From contig JAULBX010029158.1 in NCBI GenBank assembly GCA_032358255.1, forward strand, positions 62,001-126,000: a stretch of 64,000 bases of DNA. The letters run 5' to 3'. Every line of letters begins with the position of its first letter. Position 1 is the stretch's first letter. The notes beneath the pieces are model-generated. The model ran no database searches. It saw only the letters and a program-made list of their open reading frames with translations, and had not been told where the DNA came from. A program made the position numbers and the translations under genes. The DNA comes from Heterotrichella gracilis. Lineage: Eukaryota; Sar; Xanthophyceae; Tribonematales; Xanthonemataceae. This document shows, piece by piece, positions 23,207 to 36,800 of the stretch.

Positions 23207-26200
23207 ATGGCCCCCATTGCCAAGGCTGCTGAGGAGAGCGCGATGGCTCTGCCAGCGGACAATGCAGCCAAGAAGGTTGCCGAGCTGCAGAAGGTCCAGG
23301 AACTGCTCAAGGGTGAGTGTTTCAGCGCGCGTGCGCTGTGTCTGTGCAGGCAGACTCTGTGCCTACCTGTGGTGGCTGAGGGGGTGATTTAGTAGTATTC
23401 GATACTCCAGTATACAGGTCCCAATTCTGGCAGTGGCAACGTCCTTACCTGACACTGGGCGTGTGCAACCTGACCTGCGGTGCAGTAACTGCGGTGGGGT
23501 GTAAATGCAAACAACAGAGTGTCCTCTTAACTCCCCTTGGCTTCTCACTTTGCAGACACCACCATCTCCTCCGAGGAGGCGGTGATCGACCTCGTGCCTG
23601 AGGCCCCTGCGCCAGTCCCCGAGAGCGAGGAGGAGAAGACCACCAAGGCACTGATCGCCCGCTTTGCCAACGGTGACAGGGCAGCAGCTGATGAGCTGGC
23701 TGCCTATGTGAAGGAGCAGGGCGTCGCCATCTTCCTGGTACGCAAAACTGCGCTGCGCCTATTCGTGCAGACTGAAGTGACAACCACACTTGTGCGCTTT
23801 GGGGGTATATCAGCAGGTCTCAACAGGGCTCTGTATATGCGGCAGCTGCTGGCAGGGAAACACCAAACATGCAGTTTGGGGTATCTGCGCAGCAGCGGTA
23901 AACTGAACCCCACCCTTGCCGCGAGGGGGGCATAGCACCACCTGGGCTCTGTGTTTTTACCCCTGCTCTCTCCTCCCCTGCAGAAGGAGAAGGCGAACCT
24001 GCTGGAGAAACTGACTGCTGCTGCTGAGGATGGTGCCTCCGCTGAGACCCGCGAGGTGGCGCTGCTTGCCCTGGCCGCAATCACCAACACCCTGGGCAAG
24101 GCTGCTGAGCCATACGCAGTGGCTGCCTTCCCCGTCATGCTGGACCGTCTGGCTGACAAGGTAAAAACGAATCTCTTGAATGTTTATGGGCTGTGCTTGA
24201 TAAGGTAGTACCGCAAGCCTTCAGCCATATTTGGGCGCACAGGGCTGATACAGTGAGGGGGTTGCTTCTTTTGTGTACGCTGTGTGTTTGCCTGCTTGTG
24301 CTGTGCAGGGAATACTCTTTCCTCCCTGCTGCCTGGGGTCTCCATAATCCTCTTGTGCAGGAGCGCAGGTTGTATAGAGCGCTAGAGTGTGGTGCATGCT
24401 AGCACCATAGCCCATATCGTGGTTGGTGCTGGAACCATAGCCCAGCCTTCTTGTTGTGACCCGCTGCTTGCCCTACCCCCACAGGCTGCCCCCGTGCGCG
24501 CCGCCGCCGACGAGGCCTGCAAGGCCACCACCAAGATCCTCAGCCCCCACGCTGTGAAGATCGTGCTGCCCATGCTCTTTGACGGCATGGAGTACAAGAA
24601 GAACTGGCAGAACAAGGTCGGAGCACTGAACATGCTCGGCGCCCTGGCCGCAACGCACTCTGTGCAGGTGGCCGCCTGCCTGCCCGAGATTGTGCCTGTG
24701 GTGACTGAGAGCATGTGCGACGTCAAGCCAGAGGTCAAGGTGCGCTTGCTTACCTTGGCTGCGAGTGAAATACAGGGTGGTTGATATGCAGTGGCACTCT
24801 CTTATGATGTCAAGGTGCGGTTTTCCACCACTTCTGCGAGTGAGGGTACACACGCGCGTGTATGGGGTTGCACACATATCTGAAGCAGGCTGCTTTGTTT
24901 TGCTTACCAGTGTGGAAATATCTGCAAACAGGCCTCAGCTCACCTTGGGAGAAAAAAACCCAGTGGATCCAGCAGAAGAACTCTGCTGCAGGCCATTATC
25001 CTTGCAAGCTGCACTTACCTGTAATCTCATTTCCTGTTTTGCCCCCCCTGCAGAGCGCCGGCATGGCCGCCATGACCGCCGCCTGCAAGTCCCTGGGCAA
25101 CAAGGACGTGGAGCCCTTCGTGCCCGCGCTCATCGAGTGCATCGCCAAGCCAGAGAACGTGGCTGACACTGTGCACAAGCTGGGAGCCACCACCTTTGTG
25201 CAGGCGGTGGAGTCCCCCACCCTGGCCATGCTCATCCCCGTGCTCATCCGCGGGCTGGCCAACCGCCAGACGCCCATCAAGCGCAAGGCCTGCGTCATTA
25301 TTGACAACATGAGCAAGGTGGGTGCTGTGTCTGGCTTTTTTATGTCCCTGGCTTGCGTGTGTGTGCGTCTTTTGCTTTGGGGAGGAGTTGTTGGACTAAA
25401 GAGGCTGGGGAACGGCCGCTTGGGTAACAAAGGGTGCTGCGCACCCTTCTGCTGCTGCACCTTACAGCCAACACAGCTATCCTATAGTATAACACTTGTT
25501 ACAAAAAGGGTGTTTACACCAGCCTTTGCAACCACTAGCAGGGCTTGCAATCTGGCACTGGCCTGCCATGCTGTTGTCAGCAGTGCTGAGAGGCTATATT
25601 CTACCGTTTGCTGACTCCCTTTTCCTTCCCACCTGCGCAGCTTGTGGACAACCCCCTGGACGCCGCTGTGTTCCTGCCCCGCCTGCTGCCCGGAGTGGTC
25701 AAGGTGGCCGAGGAGGTGGCAAACCCCGAGTGCCGCAACGTGGCCAACAAGGCCCACCAAACCCTCTTGAGGGTCGGCGCGGAGGGCGCGCTCGCTGAGC
25801 AGCCCAAGGCGGAGCAGGAGGATGTGTACAAGACCCTGGTGGAGATCCTGGGCAACCAGGTGGACGAGTCTGCCACCGTCACCCTCAACTACATTGCCAC
25901 CCAGGCCTGCAGCCTGATCGACGCGCGCCGCTTCGACCCCGCCGACTGGCGCGACGCCACCTCGCCCTACCTTGCGGGCTTCATCGGCGCTGAGCAGGCT
26001 GAGAAGACCGTGGCCGCTTTCCTGGACAAGCGCCAGATGGCGTATGAGGAGAAGGCGGGCGTGGTGGAGGAGCTGGAGGAGGGCGAGGAGCTGTGCAACT
26101 GCGAGTTCTCCCTGGCATATGGTGCGCACTGGGGGTGGTTTGGGCTGTGCCTGCTGGGCGCAGGAGTGTGCTGCTGGTTGGGTGTCGGTGTGGCCTGTAC

Positions 26201-29200
26201 CGCGCTGCTGTGCGCCTCCTGCTAATGCTGCTGCTGTGGATGTGTGCTGCAAGCTGTGCGGTTGCGTCTGCCACGCTTTAATGTTCCACTGCTGTCTCAT
26301 GACAAAAGCTGCACACAGCAGCCACTCTGGCCATAGCAAGCGCACCTCTGGTGCACACCTCTGACCCCTCCCCTCCTCCTCCCCCTCCTAGGTGCCAAAA
26401 TCCTGCTGAACAACACGCGCATGCGCCTCATCCGCGGCAAGCGCTACGGGCTGTGCGGGTACAACGGGTGCGGCAAGTCGACGCTCATGCGCGCCATTGC
26501 CAACGGCCAGGTGGACGGGTTCCCCCCCAAGGACCAGCTGCGCACCGTGTATGTGGAGCACGACATTGACGGCGAGCTGACCGACATGGCGGTGGTGGAG
26601 TACGTGTACGCCGACCCCATCCTCCAGGTAAAGACCATGAACCCTAACCAAATAAATTCAAAACCTTAACCAGTGCTGGGAGAAAACTGCATGGTGCCGC
26701 AAGTAACAGGCTGAGTGCTGCTATGAATTTGTACTCCTGAACTGTATGCATGCATGTCTCAGTTTCAAAGACTATGTGCAAGGCGCCACATGCAGCTATG
26801 CATAGCATACCCTAAGTAGAAGGCTGGTAGCTAACAACCCTAAACCCCATACCCTAAGTGAAGTGCTGGTAGCTGACACAACCACCCACCCCCCTCCCTC
26901 CAGGACGCCACCCACCCCTCCCACGGGGTGGTGGAGCAGGCGCTGACCGAGGTCGGCTTCACGCAAGAGATGCAGACCATGTCTGTGGGCTCGCTCTCCG
27001 GAGGCTGGAAGATGAAGCTGTCGCTCGCCCGCGCCATGCTCATGAAGGCAGACATCCTGCTGCTGGACGAGCCCACCAACCATCTGGACGTCAACAACGT
27101 GGCCTGGCTGGAGAACTACCTGACGGGCCTCACCGAGGTCACCTCCATGATTGTCTCTCACGACCCCAAGTTCCTGGACCACGTGTGCACCAACATCATC
27201 CACTACGAGGGCTTCAAGCTGCGCACCTACCGTGGCAACCTGTCCGAGTTTGTCAAGCTGCGCCCCGAGGCCAAGTCCTACTACAGCCTGGCGGCCACAC
27301 CGCTCACCTTCAAGTTCCCGGAGCCGGGCTTCCTAGAGGGCGTGAAGAACAGGGACAAGGCCATCATCAAGGTGCACGGAGCCTGCTTCACCTACCCGGG
27401 CAGCGCCAAGCCCACGCTGACCGGCGTGAGCATCCAGTGCTCGATGGCGTCGCGCGTGGCGTGCATCGGCGCCAATGGCGCGGGCAAGTCCACCATGATC
27501 AAGCTGGTCACTGGCGAGCTGCAGGTGCGTAAACCCTCTGGAAGCCCTGCACCTTTCAAATCCCTACTCCTCTGAAAACCCTAAAACGTAAACCCTGGTC
27601 ACTGGCGAGCTGCAGGTATGCACTGGGCTGGTGCAGGGTCAAAATGTACTGGTGTGCGCTGCTGCCTGTGTTTGCACCGTGACTTGGCTTCGCAGTTGCT
27701 GGTTTGACATAGCGGGTGTTGCATTGGGCTGTGATGCCCATGGTCTGAGTGCAAACAACACCTGGTGCTTTGTCACAGTGGCATGTGAGGTTTCTGGATC
27801 TGTGCGATTTCTAACTCCTTCTCTTCCTCCTGCAGCCCTCTGCCGGCACCGTGTGGAAGCACCCCAACATGCGTATCGCCTACGTGGCCCAGCACGCCTT
27901 CCATCACATTGAGCAGCACCTTGAGAAGACCCCCAACCAGTACATCCAGTGGCGCTATGCCACCGGGGAGGACAGGGAGAACCTGACCAAGGTGGACCGC
28001 GTGGTAAGTGGCAAACCCTAACAGTGAACCCTGACCTCAATGCCACCAGGGAGGACAGCTGCTTGTGAGCTGATCAGGGGAGGTGTACCAGTGTGGAAAA
28101 TCCTGAGCCTGGTGTCAAAACTCTTTCCCATTTGTTGCACACCTGCCATGCCATGCATGAGTTGGCCTGATGCACACCCCTTTCCCTTCCTTGGTACCAC
28201 CCTCCCTTAATCACCAAGGCTGCAAAATGAACCCAAAGCAAAACCCTTCATACATGCAAAACCCTAACCAAACCCTCCCCCCCTCCCCGCCAGGTGTCTG
28301 CCGAGGAGGAGAAGAAGATGCAGGAGAAGATCATGCACAACGGTGAGAAGAAGCAGGTTGAGAAGCTGCTTGGGCGCCGCAAGAACAAGGGACGCTACGA
28401 GTATGAAGTCAACTGGAAGGGCATGGGCTATGACGAGAACACGTGGATCAGCCGTGACAAGTGAGTGGGAAATCCAACCCTAGCCTAGGGTTTTGCTGTG
28501 ACCATTTAGGGGCTTGTGAGTGAAATCTGCACAATTGTGAGACACCAACAGCTAGTGCAACACCATCACCTAGCGCAACATTGTCATCTAGTGCAGACCA
28601 TTATGAGTGCAAGACTATCATCATACCATCTGCTGGACGGTGTGCGCCACCATCACCTAGTCACTGATGCAAGCATCCCCCCTCCCCCTCCAGGCTCGAG
28701 GAGCTTGGCTTTGGCAAGATGTGCCTGGACCTGGACATCAAGGAGGCCGCCCGCCAGGGCCTGGCCAACCGCCCCCTCACCGCCAACAACATCGAGAAGC
28801 ACCTGAACGACGTGGGCATCGAGCCCGAGTTCGGCACCCACTCGCACATGCGCGGCCTGTCGGGTGGCCAGAAGGTCAAGGTGGTGATTGCAGCGGCCAT
28901 GTGGAGCCAGCCGCACATGCTCATCCTGGATGAGCCCACCAACTACCTGGACAGGGACTCTCTGGGCGCCCTGGCGGCTGCCATCAAGGTGTATGGCGGC
29001 GGCGTTGTCATCATCTCCCACAACAGCGGTACGCACCCCAACTCTGGAGCAAAACCCTAAAGCAGAACTTTAAATGCTTAGGACGATGTTACCACTTGTT
29101 GCACCTGCACAGTTGTACACCATTTTCTCTGGCATGTGCATCAGTTGTCTGGTACTGTGAACAGCATTGAGCAGCCTTTCCTGCTGTTGGCTTGTGTACA

Positions 29201-29540
29201 GTTATGACCCCGCTCCCCCGCCCTTCTTCTCGCCTGGATACTGAACCCTGTGTTCCTCCCGCTTGCAGAGTTTGTGAAGGAGGTGTGCCCCGAGACGTGG
29301 GTGGTGGCCAATGGCGTGTGCGACGTGACTGGCGGCCCCAAGATGTCCAAGGAGGACTCCAAGCTGGACTGGAAGCCGGAGGAGGAGACCCTGGACGCCT
29401 TTGGCAACACCGTCAAGGTGAAGAGCACCAAGGTGCTGAGCAACAAGGAGAAGAAGGCCAAGGAGAGGCTCAAGAAGCTGAAGAAGAAGCAGGGGGTGAA
29501 TGTGGATGACGAGGACGAGGATGAGGACGACGACTGGTAG
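23207..29540 (+). CDS. TEF3: Translation elongation factor 3 (eEF3, ABC-F ATPase), 1087 aa, 12 exons
   Basis: Exons are 23207-23312, 23556-23737, 23984-24160, 24485-24739, 25054-25317, 25641-26121, 26392-26627, 26904-27524, 27836-28003, 28294-28460, 28694-29028 and 29269-29540. The order matches fungal EF-3: an N-terminal HEAT-repeat region, a helical linker, ABC1, then ABC2 with a chromodomain insertion. ABC1 has Walker A 511-519 (GYNGCGKST), signature LSGGW 598-602 and Walker B ILLLDE 618-623. ABC2 has Walker A 756-764 (GANGAGKST), signature LSGGQ 941-945 and Walker B MLILDE 961-966. The chromodomain lies at about 865-886 ([17 protein letters not shown]). The tail is Lys-rich and ends in an acidic [11 protein letters not shown]. 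The length is close to yeast EF-3 (1044 aa). In fungi the factor acts at the ribosomal E site in ATP-driven tRNA release and translocation. All catalytic motifs are intact here. Confidence 0.97.
27503..27617 (+). repeat. Echo of the EF-3 exon 8 donor
   Basis: The exon end CTGGTCACTGGCGAGCTGCAG plus GT occurs at 27504-27526 (real, GTGCGT) and again at 27597-27619 (GTATGC). CCCTAAAACGTAAACC-type sequence lies between them. A second donor-like GT is therefore available. Confidence 0.88.
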
Positions 29541-30853
29541 AGGGTTCGGCCTAGGGTTTGGGTTTGGGGTGTGCGGGGCAGCGGCTACGCGCGGTGGTAT
29601 TCCCGCTGCGGGCTGGCTTTGCAAGAGCGGGACAAGTGGGGGATGTGTTACCCTAAACCCTAAGGAATGTGGCCGGGGCTGAGAGGATTGGACCAGTGAG
29701 GCGCACTCTGTGTGACACTATTTGACCTGCATCTAACACAGCTGAAACAAGCTCCTCCTATTTGACATTCTGGCAGCTCTCTCCAAGCGCAGAACAGGGG
29801 TTTGTTTGGTGGATGGTTTTGAACAAATGAATTTTCTGTACCGCTAGTGCTCTTTACTTTATCATGGGAAAGCCTATTGCATTCGGGGGGCGTGCAGCGA
29901 GCACGCGAGGGGTTAGGCTCATTTTTCGCACTATTTTTCGTTGGTTGGTGATACACGCGTAGCATCTCTATTTAGAAAATTGCTCCTCCTGGATTGGTGC
30001 GGCTTTTTCAGGTCATACCAGCCAGCATTGATCTCCAGTGATCGGTTTAGAACCTAACTCGGCAGAATTATGAGCAGACCTTGATGGGGACTGATCTATT
30101 CGTCATTGGGGATTAGTGGGTGCTATTTTTTGTTGCATGGGCGCTGCCCACCGGGCAGCATGAGCAGTAGTTGGCAGATGAGGGGGTATTTAGCATGACA
30201 CAACGTGGTCCCACCACGTTGGTGCCGGTGCATCCAATTTGACAGCAGCAGTCAGTTTCAACAGCAGGGCCTGGAGGTTCTCCCTTCCTCGCCTCATATT
30301 ATGGGCATTCACTGTAACAATTTGCAGTGAAAATCTGAGGGCAAGAATGCCATGCGCGCCGCGCATGCGCACCATGCAGAGCCTGTCATCATTGCCAATT
30401 TGCATGCTCATGATGAGCATGCGAAGGTATTGCAAAGTTGCGGTGCAAACCGCTACACTACTGTATACAGCGGTGCTGCCAGGCTGCTTTCAAAGCAGTG
30501 CAGGTCGTTTGTTTGGTACGACACACTTTGTGTACATGTATATTTGTAAAATAACTCAGTGCAGTGCAGAAGCTCGGCAGCCACACCCTGGGTGGGCCAT
30601 TGTTGGCGCCCACTTGGGGTGATGATTATCAATTAGGTCTGCATGTGCCCCATTGATGAGCGCAGTGCGCAATATTTAATTCCATACAAAACAAATAAAC
30701 AGAAAGTATCGGATCCATCGATAATAAATACTATTACGGTAGCAAATTGGCTGCTGCAGTGCACATCCCTTGTCCTACTGGTTGACAGGGGCTGGCTCCA
30801 CCGGCAGTTGAATGGTTGCCTCCCAATCCAACATCAATATTCCATTGCGCATG
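29541..30853. other. Intergenic between convergent EF-3 and MBO2/CCDC146 genes
   Basis: No supported gene. The EF-3 3' flank begins with GGGTTTGGGTTT-like repeats and ACCCTAAACCCTAAG at 29650-29664. TGTAA motifs occur at 30313 and 30545, too far downstream to assign confidently. Confidence 0.5.
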
Positions 30854-33800
30854 CTATAGGATGATGTCTGGTCCCCGTGGCGTGTGGCAATGCCGCCTGC
30901 TTGCCTCTGAGGGGCTGGACTTGAACGGCGAGAAGCGGCCAAAGGGGATGGTGGTGATGATGCGATCATCAAACCAGCCTCGGGGCCGCGGCTCGGCGGT
31001 GGTGTGCGAGATGCCCAGCTGGCGCCGGTCTGCCAGCGTTTTGGCTGCCTCCACCTGCAATGCAGCCATCACCCACCCTTAGAAATTGAGCTTTGTGGAG
31101 GGTTTAGGGTTTCTAGCGCAGAAGGTTCAGGGCCAGTTTGGCTTCACGTAAAGATGGCGCAAGCATGGTGGCCATGCGGGGAAACAATTGCATTACAATG
31201 GCATGGATGTGCAGGCATCATACCATTGCATGCCCAAATTGGATGTATGCTCAACACAGAGTACCATGGTGCCTCCACAGACAAGCTGCAGCCACTCCGG
31301 TCACCCCCATGGAGTGCAGTGCAGGGTTCAGGGTTTAGGGCATAGGGTTCAACCCACCTGGCGCTTCATGTCTGCCAGCGTCACCTTCTCCTGCTCCAGC
31401 AGGCGCCACTCCTTGTCCGCATCGGGGGTGGGTGCCAGCCCCTCTGCCAGCCGCTCCTGCGCCAGCCTGGCGGCCTCCGCCAGCTCATCACGCTGCGCCG
31501 CCAGCTGGAGGGCATGCGCCTGGTACACCGACAGCTCTGCCACCATGGCCAGCATGCTGTGCTTCACCTCGCGCATGCGCTTGTCGTAGGCGTTCACCTG
31601 CGGTGGCGGCGCCAACGGTGAGAGTTGCTTGCAGGTAGCGTGGATGCACGGCTTTACCTATGAAGTCTACTCATGTCTGCATGGGCACGCGCCCGATTGC
31701 AGCTCAATTAAGCTATGTGTGTAGGTAATGTCATCCGCCTGACACTACCCCACTGCTAAACCAACCAAAAAGCCAGCTTTGCCGACACTGCCGCACTCTG
31801 TCAGTGCAGGTATTGCGCTCCCCCCGCCCACCCCCCCACCTTCTGCACACGCTCCAGAACTTTTTGGTTTACCGCAAAACCCTGCACCCTAAACGTACAC
31901 TAAATGCACAACCACCTCAACTTGTACACCCTAAACCCTAAACCCTACAACGCATATTCAACCCTAACGCACCTTCTGCGCCTGCTCCAGGCTGGTGTCC
32001 CGCCGCCCCTCCGCCTGCTCCCGCGCCCTGTCCGCCAGTGTGTCCATCTCCTTGAGCACCATTCTCCGCTCAGCCAGCTGCCCCTCCCGCACGCGCACCC
32101 GCACCTCTAGGGTATTTGCCTTGCCCACCAGCTCCTCAGCAGGAAGGTCCTTGCCAGGGAGCTCGCGGTACCTGAGATTAGGGTTAAGGTTAGGGTTTAG
32201 GCCATCGCTCAGCAGGAAGGTCCTTGCCAGGGAGCTCGCGGTACCTGGAATTAGGGTTAAGGTTAGGGTTTAGGCCATCCCTCAGCACCCTGAGTGGGTA
32301 CGTGTGTGACGGGTGTGTGGTGACTGAAGCATCTGGCAAGGACAAGGCTTTGCAGATGTATGTGTTGTTTATCTGCCCGTTACAGCCACCAGCAGTGCCT
32401 GTACTTAGCCATTGTGATTGTATTGCACAAAAAGCACTGCCGGGCGCATATGGCCGCAGCAGCCTGTCCGCGCCTAACCCATCGCCTGTCATTGTCTGGG
32501 CTCTCCATCTCCTGCGCAAACTCCTCCACCCCCCTCTTGAGCCAGCAGCAGGTTGCTTTTTAGGCCCCAATCCTGACCCAAAAACCCTACCCCAAAACCC
32601 TACACCCCAAACCCTAATCCTTGATCGCCCACCTCATCCATTATGCAGTCAGGACCCACCTCCTGTCATTGTCCGGGCTCTCCATCTCCATCGCCAGCTC
32701 CTCCACCTCCCGCTGAGCCAGCAGCAAATCCCTTTTCAGCCCCCCCACCTCGGTGTCCAACCCCGGGATGCGCGGCAGCAGTTTGCGCGTGGCGGCCACC
32801 GAGTGCTGCAGGTCAGTCAGGTCCAGCTGCAGGCCGCGCACCTCGTCCTCGCGCCGGTCGAGCATGGAGGTACCTGCAGGGGTGGGGACCAGGGTGTGAG
32901 GCCAGGAGTGGGGACCGGGGTTGTGGGGGGTGTGGGGGGGGGGCAGCTGGATTATGTGCATGAAGGGGGCACGGCGGAGGGGGAGAAAAGAGGAGTGGAG
33001 CTGCTGTATGTGGCTACCTTGCTGTATTGGAGATGCTTAAAAAGAGTCTGTGTCAGGCATGTGATACCAGCATTTTCTTTACCTTCCATGTGTTTTTTGA
33101 TAACAAAACCAATAAAATAGACAAAAGTAATGGCACACATGACAAAAGGATGTACTGCGGCAGTTTGAAAGATTGCAGCAGCACTCCAAAACCCCCCAGC
33201 AATTTCCCTCCTCTGACCAGCACCTCCTCCATGAGCAGCAGGCGCTCATGCAGCAACAAATAGGATTACAAAACCCCCAGTCAGGTTATAAAACTGCCCA
33301 GCACCTGCTCCAGAATAGACTACAATAACCTTTTATTTGCTTTTCTTCCCACTCTCTTCTTACAACAAATGTTAAATTAAAGCAGCAGCAGCAGGACACA
33401 AAACCTAGGTTCCCACCTCTGACCAGCACCTCCTCCATGAGCAGCAGGTGATCATGCCGCAACAGATAGGATTACATTGTGATTAGGACAGGCGCTCATA
33501 CATTCCAGCAAGGGTAAAAATCTGCCCTGCACCTCCCATAAACAAAGCTACCAAGCTTTTTATTAAGAATTGCATTTTCGTCCCCAATCTTTCAACATCA
33601 AATGGTGAATAAATGCAGCAGCCGCACACAAACAAGGCACCCACCTCTGACCAGCACCTCCTCCATGAGCAGCAGGCGCTCATGCAGCGCCACCAGCTCC
33701 TGGTTGCGGTCAACCAGGGCCAGCGCGGTGGCGTTGCGCGCATCCCGCGTGCCGCTGATGGCGTCCCGCAGCGTCATGAGGCCCCGCTCGTGGCCGTTGA

Positions 33801-36800
33801 TGATGCTGTTGACGGCCGCCAGGTTGTTCATCTGGAGGTCCAGCTGGCGCTGCGACTCAGCGGCAGCTGTCTTCAACCTGCGGGGGGCAGTTGTCGTTGA
33901 TATCATGGTGCGTGCGCCTGAGAGAGTTCATGGGCCTGCTAGGCTTGGGGCAACTAGATGCCATTGCGCACTCAGTGCAGACAGTATAATTAAATTACTA
34001 TTTAATTCAGTGCATTTACTAATTTATACTGCACTATTTTATATTGCTGCTCTGCACTGGATACCTGCCAGTTTGCTGCGCACAATGCACAGCATGTGCG
34101 CCATTCCCACCAGAACGTAGGGGCGCTTTATGGCAGCAGCATGAGGCAGAGGGCATTGCCTAACCCTCCATGAAATCCATTTGCGCCGCTGTACACCCTA
34201 CCTTTGCATCTTAGCCCGCAGGTGGTCCCGCTGCGAGTGCACCTTGTCCACCCCCTGGTGCGAGTCGCGCACCGCTGTGTCCTTGTCAGCCGTCACCTTG
34301 AGCAGCTCTGAGACCTGCTCCTCGGCATGGGCGATCTTGGACTCCAGGCCATCGGTGCTGGTCTGGGCAGCCTGCAGGCAAGCCGTACAGCATGAAATAT
34401 ATATAAAAAATTAAAATCAATTAAACGGTCTTTGTTACTGCCACCGCACCAAGTCACCAGCCAACTGTGAGTCGAACCTATGCATATGCAGATAAAAATA
34501 ATACGCTGCTTGTCAATGTTTTTCAAGAGGAGTGACAAGGTTCTCCTGTCCACTATGTACTCCACCCCAAATTCCAAACCTTAAACCTTAAACCCATGAG
34601 GATTGTGTTTAGACTACGGTAGAAACTGTGACCCTGTGTATCATTTACTTGCAAAAATGCTATGCAACCATATAAAGTCGTCGTTGTCCTGCCCCTTGGC
34701 CACTCACCGCCAGCATGTCTGCAAACCTCAGGCACTGCTCCTGCACCAGGCGCTTGAGGTCCTCCATGTCCCGCACGCTGCGCTTCGCAGCTCGCAGCTG
34801 CATCTTCATGTCCTGGGAGCAGCGCAGCAAATGGACATCAGCTTTTTTTCATACTACCCCCCATTTCCGGTGGGTTTCTGCGTTGTTGCTATGCTGCCGT
34901 ACGCACCCTTTGGCATTTCTTTTCTTTCCATTCCGCCCCCTTCAGCACTGCTTGATGGCGCAATGCTGGATGCTTGCATGCATTGTCGTAAGTCAGACAA
35001 AACTGTACTGCGGCAGCATCTCAGCATGGTCACAATCAGACATCCTGCAATGATGCCAGATATTGCAGGAATATGCATCTGCCATGCCGCATGGCAGATG
35101 CATAGTATGGATGTTCATTCCAGGCCGCAAGGCAGCCACACGCACCGCTGCCATTGGTTCGCTTGCCGCCAGCAGGTCCTGAGCCTCAGCCAGCTTGGCC
35201 AACTTCAGGGATTTGACCCGTGCGGCATTGCTGACTTGGATACCTGTGGATCAGTGATCTGGGCATTACATATGTCACATGACACATTATGTAATGTGTC
35301 ATTGCAATATATTCAGCATACACTGAAAATATTGGCATTGACGCTTGCTGCCATTTGTGGGTCCTAGGCACTTCTACAGCAGGCATGTCCTGGCTGTGCA
35401 TTACACGCTTCTTTGGGATATGCTGCCCAATGCATCAATGTTACTTGTGACTTCCACATCACTTTCCCTCCCATACGGTACATTCATAGCCCAGTCCACA
35501 CTAAATATTACCTGCTGCCCTGAGCACCGCCTCCATCTTGACCTCCGCCTCCCGCACCGCCATCACCTCCTGCTCTAGGCGCTTCACAATATCGTAGCTG
35601 GCCTTGAACAGGCCCTTCTCCTCGCCACCCTGCATGCCAGCACATCCGCTCAAGGCAGGAGATCTCCTCACCACCCAGCATACAAACACATCCCCCAAGG
35701 AGATCTCCCCATCACCATGCACACCATGTGCCATTGGCGCGCAGATACAAAAACTGTAGCAGCGGTGCCAGGATGAACTTGCCTGGCATTGTATGTGCAA
35801 GGCTGACTGCTATCCAGCTGAATGGTGGATAGGCCTGCAATTACCCATCTAACCCACACCTACACACCCCTTGCCCTCACCTTGCTTTGCGCCTCCAGCT
35901 CCGCCAGCAGCATGGCATCCACCTCGTGGCTCAGCACACGCACAGCTGCGTCTGACCTGGCCCGGCCTGTGCGCAGCGCCTCCAGGCTGACTTGCAGGTC
36001 GGAGCGGTGGCTGAACAGGTCAGGCAGGTCCTCCTGCATGGCAAACCATGTGATCATGACTATATTGTACCCCCAACCACCCACTCCTTATATCATTACT
36101 ATTATTATCGTTTCTCCATGGTTGTTCCACACGCCGCATCCATCTGACTGGAATTCGGAACAATTTGCTCAAGAAAAATGAAATGACACCGTTGAAGCGT
36201 GCAACATGATGATGGACCCATAATTATAGTAGTGTACCTAAATTTACTGCGTTCCTGGATGTGCATGTTACTGCCAATTCTTTATGCAGCCCAAAGTACT
36301 TCTGGTCCTGTATACCAAGGGCTACGTAGTCCTCCATACCCAGCTCCAGCCTAATGCCTCACCTGTGCTGCCTTCAACACCGCCTCCCCTTTGTCCCAGC
36401 CCTCAACCCTCAACCCTCAACCCCACAACTTATAAGCAGTCCCCCCTCCAGCCCTGCCTTCAGCACCGCTGACCCCTTGTCCAGCCCGAAACCATTCCCC
36501 CTTGCCCTTAGCCCTAAATCCTAGACCCTAAATAAAGTGCCCCCACCTGCGCCGCCTTGAGCGCCGCCTCCCCTTTGTCCAGCCTGCGCAGCCCCGCCTC
36601 GTGCTCCTGATGGTGGCGCTTGAGCAGGTCGGACTGGCGCTTGGCAGCTGCCGCCTGGCGCTCCAGGTCCACGTCTGTGTTCACCCGCTCACCCAGCAGC
36701 CGTTCCTCCTCCATCTTGGCAACGTCGTGGTCCTGGGTGGAGAAAATAGCTAAATACTTGAGCATTTTATCCAAATAGTTCAATATTCTTATTTCTTTTT

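Noticed and set aside
31880-31960. Telomere end or subtelomeric position
   Set aside because: Heptamer runs are short, degenerate, in both orientations and spread across the whole window. They are interstitial, not a chromosome end.
32190-32570. Minus-strand frame beginning upstream of MBO2 exon 15
   Set aside because: It contains the echo copy of the exon start and stops. The proximal acceptor at 32172 keeps the coiled-coil frame.
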